From NCBI GenBank assembly GCA_008501735.1, contig QQUF01000009.1:1-64000 (forward strand): a stretch of 64,000 nucleotides of DNA, written 5' to 3'. Shown piece after piece: positions 43,322 through 52,256 of this stretch. A program made the position numbers and the translations under genes. The notes under the pieces are model-generated. The model worked only from the letters and a program-made list of their open reading frames with translations. It was not told where the DNA came from and ran no database searches. Origin of the DNA: Calditrichota bacterium. GTDB lineage: Bacteria > CLD3. Position 1 is the first letter of the stretch. Each line of letters begins with the position of its first letter.

Positions 43322-44408
43322 TTCCAAACTCCTCTTAATTTCAATTCTAATTTCAGTTTTCCTCCTTGAAGTTGCTTCTTTGGTAGTTTATAAATTCTTA
43401 CCTGAGCATTTCAACAATGGAAAACGAATTGTAGCAATTTACTTAGGAAATGAGCCTGAAATTCAAAGTAAAATCGAACCTCATCCTTACTTGCTTTACC
43501 AAACAACAAAGAATTTTAGTGGAAAGGGCTTCTTACAACACAATTCTTTGCGTTATCGGAATGAGGAGTTTGAAATTGAAAGAGATTCTTCTGTAACGAG
43601 AATTCTTGCTCTTGGTGGTTCAACAACTTATATGTTTCCTTACGTTCCAAATCCCAACAATACTTGGGTTGGGCAACTTGAAAATCATTTGAATAAACAA
43701 GGAAAAGGAAAGTTTCAAGTCATAAATGCAGGTTTGTCTTACGCAACAACAGCTGAACTTTTAGCCTCTTACGCTTTTAGACATCAATTTTTAAAGCCTG
43801 ACATTTTGATAATTCACACAGGTGGGAATGACATTACTCCACTTTTTTACGAAAATTACGATTCGGAATACACGCATTTTCGTGCTTCAGGAAATGGTCT
43901 AAAACCTCGAAAATTTGAAAAATACATTTTAAAAATTAGTGCAACTCTTAGGCTTTTTTACACAATTTGGCTAAATACTCAAGAAACAGTTTACCAATCT
44001 CAACCTTACACTTTGGATTTGATTGACAGAGAAAAAGCTCTTGAAAGGGTCAGGCAAAATGAAAGTTTGGGCTTCCGACGAAATTTAGAAACTCTTGTAA
44101 AAATGGCAAAAAATGATGGTGTAAAAGTTTTACTTTTTGGCTTTTTACAAGCGAGAGAAGGGAACCTTTCAACAAACAAACCTGTTCTCAAAGGATTAGA
44201 AAAAGCCTATTCGATTGGATTACAAAAGCACTACAAAATTATGGAAGAGATTTCGCAAAAATATGAAGTCCCGTTTATAATTCCCAAACAAGAATTGTTT
44301 GAAGATTCTTGGTTTTTGGATAATTGTCATTTGAATGAAGAAGGTGAAAAGGTTAAGGCAAAAATTTTGTTTGATTTTTTTACAGAAAGGAATTTTATGA
44401 ATGAGTAA
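43308..44408 (+). CDS. SGNH/GDSL-family hydrolase, membrane-anchored
   Basis: A 366-residue protein with an N-terminal membrane helix (residues about 7-26), so likely anchored with its domain outside the cytoplasm. The SGNH blocks are present: block I LALGGSTTY with catalytic Ser105, block III HTGGNDITP, and block V DNCHLNEEG with the His dyad partner. Family members are esterases or acyl (often O-acetyl) hydrolases acting on glycans or lipids; the substrate here is unknown. The 5' end overlaps the TfoX-like gene and the 3' end overlaps the VOC gene by 8 bp. Confidence 0.85.
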   Translation: MKISNSKLLLISILISVFLLEVASLVVYKFLPEHFNNGKRIVAIYLGNEPEIQSKIEPHPYLLYQTTKNFSGKGFLQHNSLRYRNEEFEIERDSSVTRILALGGSTTYMFPYVPNPNNTWVGQLENHLNKQGKGKFQVINAGLSYATTAELLASYAFRHQFLKPDILIIHTGGNDITPLFYENYDSEYTHFRASGNGLKPRKFEKYILKISATLRLFYTIWLNTQETVYQSQPYTLDLIDREKALERVRQNESLGFRRNLETLVKMAKNDGVKVLLFGFLQAREGNLSTNKPVLKGLEKAYSIGLQKHYKIMEEISQKYEVPFIIPKQELFEDSWFLDNCHLNEEGEKVKAKILFDFFTERNFMNE

Positions 44409-44745
44409 TTGGTATTCAAGACCTGTGTTTTTTGTTAGAAATGTAGAACTTGCAATTGAGTTTTACACTCAGAAACTTGATTTCACTTTAGCTTGGAATC
44501 ACTCTGAAAATGGCAAAATTTTAGTCGCTCAAGTGAGCAGATTCGACTTGGAAATTATTCTGACTTTGGACGAAGAAAAGTGTGGAAAAGGACGGATTTT
44601 CATTTCACTCGAAGAAGAGGAAACAGAATTTTTAAAAACTGAAATTGAAGCAAAATCAATTGATTCAGAAGAAATAACTTGGGGAATGCCAGTAATAAAA
44701 ATTTTGGATGTTGATGGGAATGAGTTATTTTTTACAACGGTTTAA
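44401..44745 (+). CDS. VOC-family (glyoxalase/bleomycin-resistance fold) protein
   Basis: A 114-residue cytoplasmic protein. SRPVFFVRNVELAIEFYTQKLDFTLAW is the opening of a vicinal-oxygen-chelate domain and MPVIKILDVDGNELFFTTV its closing strand (the usual D-P-D-G-N-x-I/L block). A single domain pair of beta-alpha-beta-beta-beta units. Members include glyoxalases, dioxygenases and binding proteins for drugs; the reaction cannot be told from the sequence. It is the last gene of the overlapping run from 40981. Confidence 0.85.
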   Translation: MSNWYSRPVFFVRNVELAIEFYTQKLDFTLAWNHSENGKILVAQVSRFDLEIILTLDEEKCGKGRIFISLEEEETEFLKTEIEAKSIDSEEITWGMPVIKILDVDGNELFFTTV

Positions 44746-44797
44746 GTTTGTTTCTTATAGAAAAAAGTAAATTACGTAAAAATTTAAGGAGATAAAA

Positions 44798-45475
44798 TTG
44801 TCTAAATTTATAAGTTTAGTTTTAATGCTTGTTTTTATGGGTTTTGGTTGTCGTAGTTCAATTTCCGAACCAAACCTTCCAAAGGATCTAAAATATACAA
44901 TAGTTGAAGATGCCAAAATGATTGGGAGAATTAAAAGGTCTATTGTAGTTTTGTTAAATAAAAAAGTAGATGTAAAGGTTTTATCTAAATTAGCTCGTAA
45001 ACTTAGAAATAGCGACCCAGTTGACTATGATAAAACTTTTATTAGATATTTAATAGATAAAGAAGATTCTTTGGGGTATTGGGCAAGTTCACATTTTACA
45101 CCGTATTTAAATGTGAAAATTTTAAGACCTTTCATTGAAGGGTCTGAGAAAAAACTCATTGAATCCAAATTTAAATCAAATGGCGAAATAATTGGTACTT
45201 GGAGAAGTAACCAATTCGAACTTGATTTTACAGAGAGTAGTACTAGATTCCTATTTGTAGAAGGGAGGTATTTTTCTGAGAGTTTGTTACTTTCAGATAG
45301 TAGCGAAACAACAATTTTGTTTGAAATGGAGAAGATTGAATGTGGTAATGAAAGGATATGTTTTAAGGCGAGATACGGAAGTTCCCCTTTTCATCATAAT
45401 GCAATTAATAGTGAAGGTGAGTTAGAACATTGGTATCAAGGTAAGATTACTTCCATAGATAAAAGTATCAAATAA
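44798..45475 (+). CDS. Lipoprotein of unknown function
   Basis: A 225-residue protein with a TTG start behind a strong AAGGAG. The N-terminus SKFISLVLMLVFMGFGC is a lipoprotein signal with cysteine near residue 18. The middle contains DSLGYWASSHFTPYLNVKIL, a motif I associate with uncharacterised exported proteins; the end is a beta-rich domain (GTWRSNQFELDFTE, LLLSDSSETTILFEM). Codon use seems different from the neighbours (many AGG, ATA, TTA and GGG), which may mean later acquisition. Transcribed separately and closed by a bidirectional terminator. Confidence 0.7.
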   Translation: MSKFISLVLMLVFMGFGCRSSISEPNLPKDLKYTIVEDAKMIGRIKRSIVVLLNKKVDVKVLSKLARKLRNSDPVDYDKTFIRYLIDKEDSLGYWASSHFTPYLNVKILRPFIEGSEKKLIESKFKSNGEIIGTWRSNQFELDFTESSTRFLFVEGRYFSESLLLSDSSETTILFEMEKIECGNERICFKARYGSSPFHHNAINSEGELEHWYQGKITSIDKSIK

Positions 45476-45511
45476 AATTAATTCTATTTGAGGAGTCAAT
45501 TTTAAGACAAA

Positions 45512-45539
45512 AAAGGCGATAACAAATGTCATCGCCTTT
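45512..45539. terminator. Bidirectional terminator
   Basis: AAAGGCGAT (45512-45520) pairs with ATCGCCTTT (45531-45539), flanked by A-run and T/A-rich sequence, between convergent genes. Confidence 0.8.
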
Positions 45540-45558
45540 AAAAATAGAAAATTATTTT

Positions 45559-46584
45559 TTAATCTTCAACTATCCAAGTATCACCTTGATTGAGAAGTGC
45601 TTCCAAATCGCCTTCGCCTTTTTGTTCTTTAGCGTAATCAATTTGTTTAACTAACTCGTCTTCGTAACAAGGTTTTTCGATTGAACGTAAAACCCCGATT
45701 GGTGTTGGAAAGTCAGGTTTCTGAGAAAGTGAACTCAAAATATGAGCCAAGGTTACATCTTCAGCATATTGGTCGTGAACCAATAAATCTTCAATTGAAT
45801 GCTTACCATCTTCAAGAGAAACAACGACAGGTTTCAAACCGTCAAGTTTAATTCCTTTATTATCGTCTTTTCCAAAAACCATTGGTTTATCGTGTTCGAG
45901 GTAAAGGCAATTTTCAAGTTTCGATACTTTATCTGTATATTGGAGAAAAGCACCGTCATTGAAAATGTTACAGTTTTGGTAAACTTCTACAAAAGAAGTT
46001 CCTTTATGCTTTGCAGCAACTTCCATCAATTCACCAAGATGTTTTGTATCTCTGTCAATTCCTCTTGCCACAAAAGTAGCTTTTGCACTAAGTGCAACAT
46101 CTGAAGGATTGAAAGGTTCTTCAATCGAACCGAAAGGAGTTGATTTTGTAATTTTACCTTTTTCAGAAGTCGGAGAATATTGTCCTTTTGTCAAACCATA
46201 AATTCTGTTGTTAAACAAAATTACGTTAATGTTTGGGTTTCTTCTAAGTAAGTGGATAAAGTGATTTCCACCAATACTTAACGAATCTCCGTCTCCTGTT
46301 GCAAGCCAAACGTCAAGTTTAGGATTTGTTGCTTTGATTGCTGTTGCAAAAGCTGGTGCTCTTCCGTGAATTGTATGAAAACCATAAGTATTCATATAAT
46401 AAGGAAAACGACTTGAGCAACCGATTCCTGACACAAAAACAGTTCCTTCTTGAGTGTTTCCGAGAACAGGCATAATCTTTTGTACTGATGCTAAAATTGC
46501 GTAATCTCCGCAACCTGGACACCATCTTACGTCCTGATCAGATACAAAATCTTTTTTCTTTAATTGTTGAGTTTCTGTTGACAT
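45559..46584 (-). CDS. korB: 2-oxoacid:ferredoxin oxidoreductase, beta subunit
   Basis: A 341-residue ThDP-binding subunit. RWCPGCGDY (C22 and C25 of CPGCG) begins the domain, GIGCSSRFPYYMNTYGFH and GRAPAFATAIKATNP follow, and TGDGDSLSIGGNH ... LFNNRIYGLTKGQYSPTSEKG is the ThDP/Mg motif. With the alpha subunit it reversibly links CoA-dependent oxidative decarboxylation of a 2-oxoacid, most likely 2-oxoglutarate, to ferredoxin; the gamma-alpha/beta form is typical of KorAB. It acts in the TCA cycle, oxidative or reductive. It begins 23 bp after the alpha subunit gene's stop. Pyruvate as substrate cannot be fully excluded. Confidence 0.88.
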   Translation of the reverse strand: MSTETQQLKKKDFVSDQDVRWCPGCGDYAILASVQKIMPVLGNTQEGTVFVSGIGCSSRFPYYMNTYGFHTIHGRAPAFATAIKATNPKLDVWLATGDGDSLSIGGNHFIHLLRRNPNINVILFNNRIYGLTKGQYSPTSEKGKITKSTPFGSIEEPFNPSDVALSAKATFVARGIDRDTKHLGELMEVAAKHKGTSFVEVYQNCNIFNDGAFLQYTDKVSKLENCLYLEHDKPMVFGKDDNKGIKLDGLKPVVVSLEDGKHSIEDLLVHDQYAEDVTLAHILSSLSQKPDFPTPIGVLRSIEKPCYEDELVKQIDYAKEQKGEGDLEALLNQGDTWIVED

Positions 46585-46607
46585 ATTTTTCTTTCAGAGT
46601 TTTTAAA

Positions 46608-48443
46608 CTATTTACCTATTACTTCAGCAATTTTTGCCTGAATTTCACCAACAACAAAAGGTTGCCCTTTTACTTTGCTGTAACAAATTGCATCAACAAC
46701 GTATTTATCACGAATCAAATGAACGAGTTGACCATTATTTAATTCAGGAATAAGAACTTTTTTAAAGTTCTTAATAATCCCACCTAAATCATTTGGTAAT
46801 GGATAGACATATCTTAAGTGAGCGTGAGAAACAGAATAACCTTCTTCTCTTGCTCTTTCAACAGCTGTTGCTGTTGCACCGTAAGTTCCACCCCAACTAA
46901 TAACTAACAAATCACCTTTTTCGTCTCCAACAACTTTTGTTGCAGGGTATTCATTAGCAATTCTATCGACTTTTTCAAATCTTAAGTCATTCATTGTTTG
47001 GTGATTATCAGGGTCGTAACTAATATTCCCTGTTACGTTTTGTCTTTCGATTCCACCGATTCTGTACTGCAAACCTTTAGTTCCTGGAATAATCCATTTT
47101 CTCGCTAAAGTTTCAGGATTTCTTGTGTAAGGATGGAAATTATCAGGGTCTGCTGTGTGGTCGTATTCAATTGGTTTTAAGGTGTCAATGTTTGGAATTT
47201 TCCAAGGTTCAGCACCATTTGCAACGTAATTATCAGTTAAAAGAATGACAGGAGTCATATATTTTATTGCAATTCTTGTTGCTTCGTAAGCCATTTCAAA
47301 ACAATCAGAAGGAGTTGCTGCTGCCATAACAGGAATTGGAGCATCTCCATTTCTTCCATAAACTGCTTGAAAAAGATCAGATTGCTCAGTTTTGGTTGGC
47401 ATTCCAGTACTTGGTCCAGCTCTTTGAACATCAATTATTACTAAAGGAAGTTCAGTAGCAATTGCGAGTCCGATTGCTTCTGTCTTAAGAGCAAGTCCAG
47501 GACCACTTGTTGCAGTAACACCAATTGCTCCAGCATAAGAAGCACCAATTGCAGAACAAACTCCTGCAATTTCATCTTCTGCTTGGAAAGTTTTTATACC
47601 AAAGTTTTTATGCTTTGCAAGTTCGTGTAAAATATCACTTGCAGGAGTGATTGGATAACCACCGTAAAACATTTGCTTTTTAGCTTTGCTTGTAGCTGCG
47701 ACCAAACCGAGTGCAAGAGCAGTGTTCCCCATAATACTTCTGTATTTTCCAGGAGCAAGTTTTGCGGGCTTAACTTCGTAAGAAATTGCAAATGCTTCTG
47801 TTGCTTCACAGTAAGCGTAACCGCCTCTTAAAGCTAAAATATTAGCTTCTGCGACTTTCTCTTTCTTCGCAAATTTTTTCTTAATAATATTTATAGTAAA
47901 ATCAAGAGGTCGGTTGTAAAGCCAGAAAACCATTCCGAGTGCGAAAAAGTTTTTACATCTGTCAATTCCTCTTGTATCCAAACCAGTTTCTTTTAGTGCT
48001 TCTCTTGTAAGGTTTGTAATATTTACAGGGAAAACTTGATACTTATCAAGAGTGTAATCTTCAAGAGGATTTGATTCGTATTTTGCTAAAGCGAGATTTT
48101 TTTTCTCGAAATTTGCAGTATCAACAATCAAAACACCATTTGGTTTTAATTTAGGTAAATTTACCTTTAATGCAGCTGGGTTCATTGCGATTAAAGTATC
48201 GCCAATATCACCAGGAGTTCTTAAATCATAGTTACCAAATTTAAGTTGGTAACCACTAACACCTGCAAGAGTTCCTTGTGGAGCTCTAATCTCAGCAGGA
48301 AAGTCCGGTAATGTTCCAATATCGTTACCAACAATCGCAGAAGTGTTAGCTAATTCGTTACCGACTAACTGCATTCCGTCTCCAGAATCACCTGCGAAAA
48401 TTACTGTAACATCTTTTAAGGTCTCGACAACCTTTTGTGCCAT
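46608..48443 (-). CDS. korA: 2-oxoacid:ferredoxin oxidoreductase, fused gamma-alpha subunit
   Basis: A 611-residue subunit. Residues about 10-190 are the gamma domain (VTVIFAGDSGDGMQLVGNEL, LPDFPAEIRAPQGTLAGVSGYQ) and about 225-600 the alpha domain (GNTALALGLVAATSKAKKQMF, YGGYPITPASDILHELAKH, EDEIAGVCSAIGASYAGAIG, TSGPGLALKTEAIGLA, QRAGPSTGMPTKTEQSDL). The order gamma-alpha in one chain with a separate beta subunit is the standard two-subunit KGOR/OGOR. No ferredoxin-like delta subunit is adjacent. Divergent from ruvB across 196 bp. Confidence 0.9.
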   Translation of the reverse strand: MAQKVVETLKDVTVIFAGDSGDGMQLVGNELANTSAIVGNDIGTLPDFPAEIRAPQGTLAGVSGYQLKFGNYDLRTPGDIGDTLIAMNPAALKVNLPKLKPNGVLIVDTANFEKKNLALAKYESNPLEDYTLDKYQVFPVNITNLTREALKETGLDTRGIDRCKNFFALGMVFWLYNRPLDFTINIIKKKFAKKEKVAEANILALRGGYAYCEATEAFAISYEVKPAKLAPGKYRSIMGNTALALGLVAATSKAKKQMFYGGYPITPASDILHELAKHKNFGIKTFQAEDEIAGVCSAIGASYAGAIGVTATSGPGLALKTEAIGLAIATELPLVIIDVQRAGPSTGMPTKTEQSDLFQAVYGRNGDAPIPVMAAATPSDCFEMAYEATRIAIKYMTPVILLTDNYVANGAEPWKIPNIDTLKPIEYDHTADPDNFHPYTRNPETLARKWIIPGTKGLQYRIGGIERQNVTGNISYDPDNHQTMNDLRFEKVDRIANEYPATKVVGDEKGDLLVISWGGTYGATATAVERAREEGYSVSHAHLRYVYPLPNDLGGIIKNFKKVLIPELNNGQLVHLIRDKYVVDAICYSKVKGQPFVVGEIQAKIAEVIGK

Positions 48444-48639
48444 TTTGAAGTACCTTGCTTATTTAAAAAAAAATTAAATTAACTATTTATTTACAAAAAG
48501 TTTTGAAAGATAAAAGATTTTGCTTTGCTATCAAAATCAATTAATCTAACCTTTAAAAATCAAATTTTTGTTATCTTGTTGAAACTTTAAACTAAGTTTA
48601 TTTGTAATAAAAATTTTAATTCTAAAATAAGATTTATTT

Positions 48640-49659
48640 ATGCAAAACGAGTTTGTAAATCCATCTATAAGTTCCGAAGACTTAGAAATTGAACAGTCAC
48701 TTCGTCCTTCGCTTTTTGATGAGTTTGTTGGACAGAGGAAAATTGTTGAAAATCTGAAAGTTTTCATCGAAGCTGCAAAAATGCGGAATGATGCCTTAGA
48801 CCACGTTTTACTTTTCGGTCCTCCAGGTCTTGGTAAAACTACAATTTCCAATATTATTTCAAAGGAACTTGGAGTTCAAATGGTTACGACTTCTGGTCCT
48901 GTTTTGGAACGCCCTGGAGATTTAGCAGGAATTTTGACAGGACTTGAAGAAAATGATGTTTTGTTCATTGATGAAATTCACCGTTTGAACAATGTTGTTG
49001 AGGAATACCTTTACTCTGCGATGGAAGATTTTAGACTCGATATTTTAATTGACAAAGGACCAAACTCAAGAAGTGTACAGCTTGAGTTACCAAAATTTAC
49101 TTTGATTGGAGCAACAACGAGAGCAGGGCTTTTGACAGCTCCAATGAGAGCAAGATTTGGAGTGATTAGCCGTTTGGATTACTACGATGCGGAAGAACTT
49201 GATAAAATTGTAAAACGCTCAGCGAGAATTTTGGAGTTGGAAATTGACGTACACGGTTCACTCGAAATTTCCAAACGTTCACGAGGAACTCCAAGAATTG
49301 CAAATAGGCTGTTGAGACGTGCAAGAGATTTTGCCCAAATCAAAGGCAACGGAGTAATTACAAAAAAAATCGCAGATTATGCTTTGACAATGCTTGAAGT
49401 TGACCAAAATGGTCTTGACGAAATGGACAAACGAATCTTAAAAACAATTATCGAAAAGTTTAATGGCGGACCTGTTGGGCTTAACACAGTTGCTGTTGCT
49501 GTTTCAGAAGATGCAGGAACTTTGGAAGAAGTTCACGAACCTTACTTGATTCAACAAGGTTACTTGCAACGAACTCCAAGAGGGAGAGAAGTAACTCCAT
49601 TAGCTTACACAACAATGGGTTTTACTCCAAAAAGTGGTATGCAGGAAAAATTGTTTTAG
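48640..49659 (+). CDS. ruvB: Holliday junction branch-migration helicase RuvB
   Basis: A 339-residue AAA+ motor that drives branch migration with RuvA at recombination intermediates. Walker A is GPPGLGKT at residues 60-67 and Walker B is FIDE with D111; [30 protein letters not shown] (sensor 1/arginine finger region), [19 protein letters not shown] (sensor 2) and the C-terminal winged helix [23 protein letters not shown] ... [14 protein letters not shown] are all intact. Length is normal. ruvA and ruvC are not nearby. Confidence 0.98.
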   Translation: MQNEFVNPSISSEDLEIEQSLRPSLFDEFVGQRKIVENLKVFIEAAKMRNDALDHVLLFGPPGLGKTTISNIISKELGVQMVTTSGPVLERPGDLAGILTGLEENDVLFIDEIHRLNNVVEEYLYSAMEDFRLDILIDKGPNSRSVQLELPKFTLIGATTRAGLLTAPMRARFGVISRLDYYDAEELDKIVKRSARILELEIDVHGSLEISKRSRGTPRIANRLLRRARDFAQIKGNGVITKKIADYALTMLEVDQNGLDEMDKRILKTIIEKFNGGPVGLNTVAVAVSEDAGTLEEVHEPYLIQQGYLQRTPRGREVTPLAYTTMGFTPKSGMQEKLF

Positions 49660-49832
49660 AAGAATTTAGGACTCAAGAGCATTGGAACGAGAAAATAACG
49701 AAAAATAGTTAAAACAAAGTTGCTGGTTTTACGCTTACAGCGGAATGCACACTCCAAATTTTCACTTGAAACAATTTTAATTTTTACTCCGTAACAAATT
49801 CAACTTCAAACAAAAATTTATAGGTGTTAAAA

Positions 49833-50303
49833 ATGAAAATTTATTTTGAAAATTGTTCAAGTTTAAAAAATGTTGAATTTGAAATTTTAGATGGTAGAGT
49901 CCAAGTTTTTAAAAAAGACTCAAACAAAATTTTATTTGAAATTAATGACAAGGCTGAAATTTTTGTTAATCTTGAAAAAGTCGAAATTACAGAATCACAA
50001 AAAGAAATTTCTCAAAAATATTATGAATTAGCAAATAAGGCTTTTGAAGCAGGAAAAGGGATTGGTAAAGAAGGAATTCTTGTTGGAAAAGACGGACTAA
50101 AATTAGCTTTTTCTGCAATTAAGAGTATTTTCCAAGGTGAAGAAGGTGAAGCAAGAGTAGAGGCTGAAGCAAAAGCAATTGAAGAAAAAGCTCAAAACCT
50201 TGAAAGTGGTGCTACAGAACTAGAAAGTTTGGTTGAAGAATTTAGTAAAATCCATTCAATCTTAATAAATGAGATTGATGAACTTAGTGTAAATCTTTTT
50301 TAG
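49833..50303 (+). CDS. Hypothetical protein, helical C-terminus (faintly DUF2884/YggN-like)
   Basis: About 156 residues from the ATG at 49833 (AGG eight bases upstream; a GTG at 49824 is an alternative). There is no signal peptide. The first 55 residues are beta-rich (VEFEILDGRVQVFKKDSNKILFEI); the rest is helical with a glycine-rich turn GKGIGKEGILVGKDGLKLAF and a long acidic helix GEEGEARVEAEAKAIEEKAQNL. The combination recalls the C-terminal part of DUF2884 (YggN) proteins, but the match is loose. Its TAG stop is in the same frame as, and only 12 bases before, the putative start of the YbaK gene. Confidence 0.65.
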   Translation: MKIYFENCSSLKNVEFEILDGRVQVFKKDSNKILFEINDKAEIFVNLEKVEITESQKEISQKYYELANKAFEAGKGIGKEGILVGKDGLKLAFSAIKSIFQGEEGEARVEAEAKAIEEKAQNLESGATELESLVEEFSKIHSILINEIDELSVNLF

Positions 50304-50315
50304 AGTAGAGTTATC

Positions 50316-50780
50316 ATTTTTGAAAAAATAAAATCGTTCCTCCAAGTGAACGAAGTTGAGTTCGAGGTTTTTCATCACGAGCCAACTTTGACCTCCGAAG
50401 ATTCTGCCAAAGTTCGAGGTGAAGAACTAAAAACAGGCGGAAAAGCACTTTTGCTAAAAATTGATAAAGGTTTTAAACTCTTTGTCTTGGCAGCTGATAA
50501 AAAACTAAATTCCAAGAAAATTAAAAAAAATTTTAAAGTTAAAAGTATTCGGTTTTCTACCAAAGAAGAGCTGTACACACTAACTCAACTTGTTTCGGGT
50601 TCTGTTCCACCTTTCGGAAAGCCTATTTTAGATTTTGAACTTTTCGTGGATAATTCGATTTGTAAAAATGAAGTAATTTGTTTTAACGCAGGAAGTTTAG
50701 AGGATAGTATAAGAATGAAAGTTAGGGATTACATAAAAGTTGCGAAGCCAAATGAAATTTTTGACTTCAGCAACTCTTAG
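50316..50780 (+). CDS. YbaK/EbsC-family aminoacyl-tRNA deacylase, probable ATT start
   Basis: A cytoplasmic trans-editing domain that hydrolyses mischarged tRNA (Cys-tRNA-Pro or Ala-tRNA-Pro in characterised relatives). HHEPTLTSEDSAKVRG is the hallmark, with KALLLK, VLAADKKLN, SIRFSTKEELYTLT, SGSVPPFG and ICFNAG following. The first usual start (GTG 50346) would cut off the first helix, but the frame upstream reads IFEKIKSFLQVNEVEFEVFHHEP, exactly the expected family N-terminus. In that frame only ATT (50316) or ATC (50313) is available before the TAG of the preceding gene at 50301-50303, so a rare ATT start with coupling to the upstream gene is proposed. About 154 residues. Confidence 0.82.
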   Translation: MFEKIKSFLQVNEVEFEVFHHEPTLTSEDSAKVRGEELKTGGKALLLKIDKGFKLFVLAADKKLNSKKIKKNFKVKSIRFSTKEELYTLTQLVSGSVPPFGKPILDFELFVDNSICKNEVICFNAGSLEDSIRMKVRDYIKVAKPNEIFDFSNS

Positions 50781-50791
50781 CTATTTTTCAA

Positions 50792-50977
50792 TTACTTAGG
50801 TTCTGAAACACCGTATCTTTTTTTCTTCATTCTGATTTCGTGCATTCGTTCACTTGGGCTTACATAAAATGATCTTTCTCTGTATCCGCGAACTACTTTG
50901 TTTTTATTACACTCAGTTGTAAATCTCCTTAAAGTCTTTTCAAAAGATTCGTTGTCTTTTACTTTTACTGATAACAT
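50792..50977 (-). CDS. rpsU: 30S ribosomal protein S21
   Basis: A 61-residue basic ribosomal protein starting at the ATG preceded by AGGAG. MLSVKVKDNESFEKTLRRF and KVVRGYRERSFYVSPSERMHEIRMKKKR match bS21, a late-binding small-subunit protein near the mRNA anti-Shine-Dalgarno region. The frame extends 12 codons further upstream, but the S21 start and ribosome binding site fix the start here. It is convergent with the YbaK gene, 11 bp apart. Confidence 0.95.
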   Translation of the reverse strand: MLSVKVKDNESFEKTLRRFTTECNKNKVVRGYRERSFYVSPSERMHEIRMKKKRYGVSEPK

Positions 50978-51314
50978 TGCATTTCTCCTGTGAGTTAGAT
51001 TTCGTAAGTACAATTTCTTTAAAAAACTTAATCAATTAGTTGCATATTCATAAAATGTGCCAAAAGAAAAACACTTTCCAAGTAATTCTTTCGTTGGTTT
51101 AGTGGGTAAAATTTTTGCACTGCTTCATTTTTAAACCACTTTTGAATTTTCAAAAAATTTAAAAAGTAAAGATTTTCAAAAGTCGTTGAAATTAAAACTC
51201 TGATTTCTTAAATTCGTTGCCCTTAAAAATGTTAAAAACTACTTTTTTCATTATTTATGGGAAAAATGGGAGTTTTTAAATAAATGATACAATCAGAAAC
51301 AAAAGGAAATAGTT
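50978..51314. other. Intergenic region between rpsU and the gldA operon
   Basis: About 340 bp of AT-rich DNA between divergent genes. It must contain both promoters and the rpsU leader; apart from the AGGAG of rpsU (50984-50988) I see no clear boxes, repeats or ORF. Confidence 0.5.
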
Positions 51315-52238
51315 ATGATTAGTATTCAAAACGTAACAAAATCCTACGGTGCTTCTAAAGCCGTAAATAATATTTCCCTTGAAATCGAAAAAGGGGAAAT
51401 TCTTGGTTTCTTAGGTCCAAATGGTGCTGGAAAAACAACAATGATGAAAATGATTACTTGTTTTTTTCCACCAACCGAAGGAACCATAGAAGTTGACGGA
51501 TTCAATGTGTTCGACCAAAGTTTTCAAGTTCGTGAACTTATTGGATATTTGCCAGAACACAACCCACTTTATTTAGAAATGAATGTCGTTGATTATTTAA
51601 AATTCGTAGCGGACATTCGTAAAATTTCTGATAAAAGTGGTAGAATTCGTGAGATTATTGAACTTTGTGGAATTGGTGAGATGAAATCAAAACTCATCGG
51701 GCAACTTTCCAAAGGTTATCGACAGAGAGTCGGGCTTGCACAGGCATTGATTCACAATCCACCGATTTTGATTCTTGATGAACCGACGACTGGTCTTGAC
51801 CCGAATCAAATTGTTGAGATTCGTAACTTGATTAAGCAACTTGGACAAGACAAGACTGTAATTTTTTCGACACACATTCTTTCAGAAGTCAAAGCAATTG
51901 CAAATAGAGTTACAATCATTAATCGTGGTGAAATCGTTGCTGATGGTTCATCAGAAGATTTGCAAAACCAAGCAAGTGGAACTACCAAAATTAATCTCGA
52001 AATTAAAGTTGGTGGTACAAATTCAGTTGCCGAAAAACTTTCTGCAATAAATGGTGTCAGTAATGTGAAGACTTTGAACCAATCAAATGAAAACTATGAA
52101 ATTCAACTTGATGCAACTGGTGGTTCTGACCCAAGGGAAGAGATTTTTAATCTTGCAGTTTCTAATGATTGGAAACTTCTTGAAATTCACAGAGACAGAA
52201 TGGACCTTGAAGACATTTTCAGAAGTTTAACACAGTAA
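51315..52238 (+). CDS. gldA: ABC transporter ATP-binding protein, GldA-type
   Basis: A 307-residue ABC ATPase. Walker A GPNGAGKTT begins at residue 34; the Q-loop is in LPEHNPLY; the signature is QLSKGYRQRVGLAQAL; Walker B is ILILDEPTTGLDPNQ; and the H-loop is in IFSTHIL. The last about 90 residues form the small C-terminal domain of this subgroup. In Flavobacterium GldA works with GldF and GldG; the same three-gene set plus a DUF4340 protein occurs in many non-gliding bacteria, so gliding itself is not implied. First gene of a four-gene operon. Confidence 0.92.
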   Translation: MISIQNVTKSYGASKAVNNISLEIEKGEILGFLGPNGAGKTTMMKMITCFFPPTEGTIEVDGFNVFDQSFQVRELIGYLPEHNPLYLEMNVVDYLKFVADIRKISDKSGRIREIIELCGIGEMKSKLIGQLSKGYRQRVGLAQALIHNPPILILDEPTTGLDPNQIVEIRNLIKQLGQDKTVIFSTHILSEVKAIANRVTIINRGEIVADGSSEDLQNQASGTTKINLEIKVGGTNSVAEKLSAINGVSNVKTLNQSNENYEIQLDATGGSDPREEIFNLAVSNDWKLLEIHRDRMDLEDIFRSLTQ

Positions 52239-52256
52239 AAAGGAAGGACAACGAAA

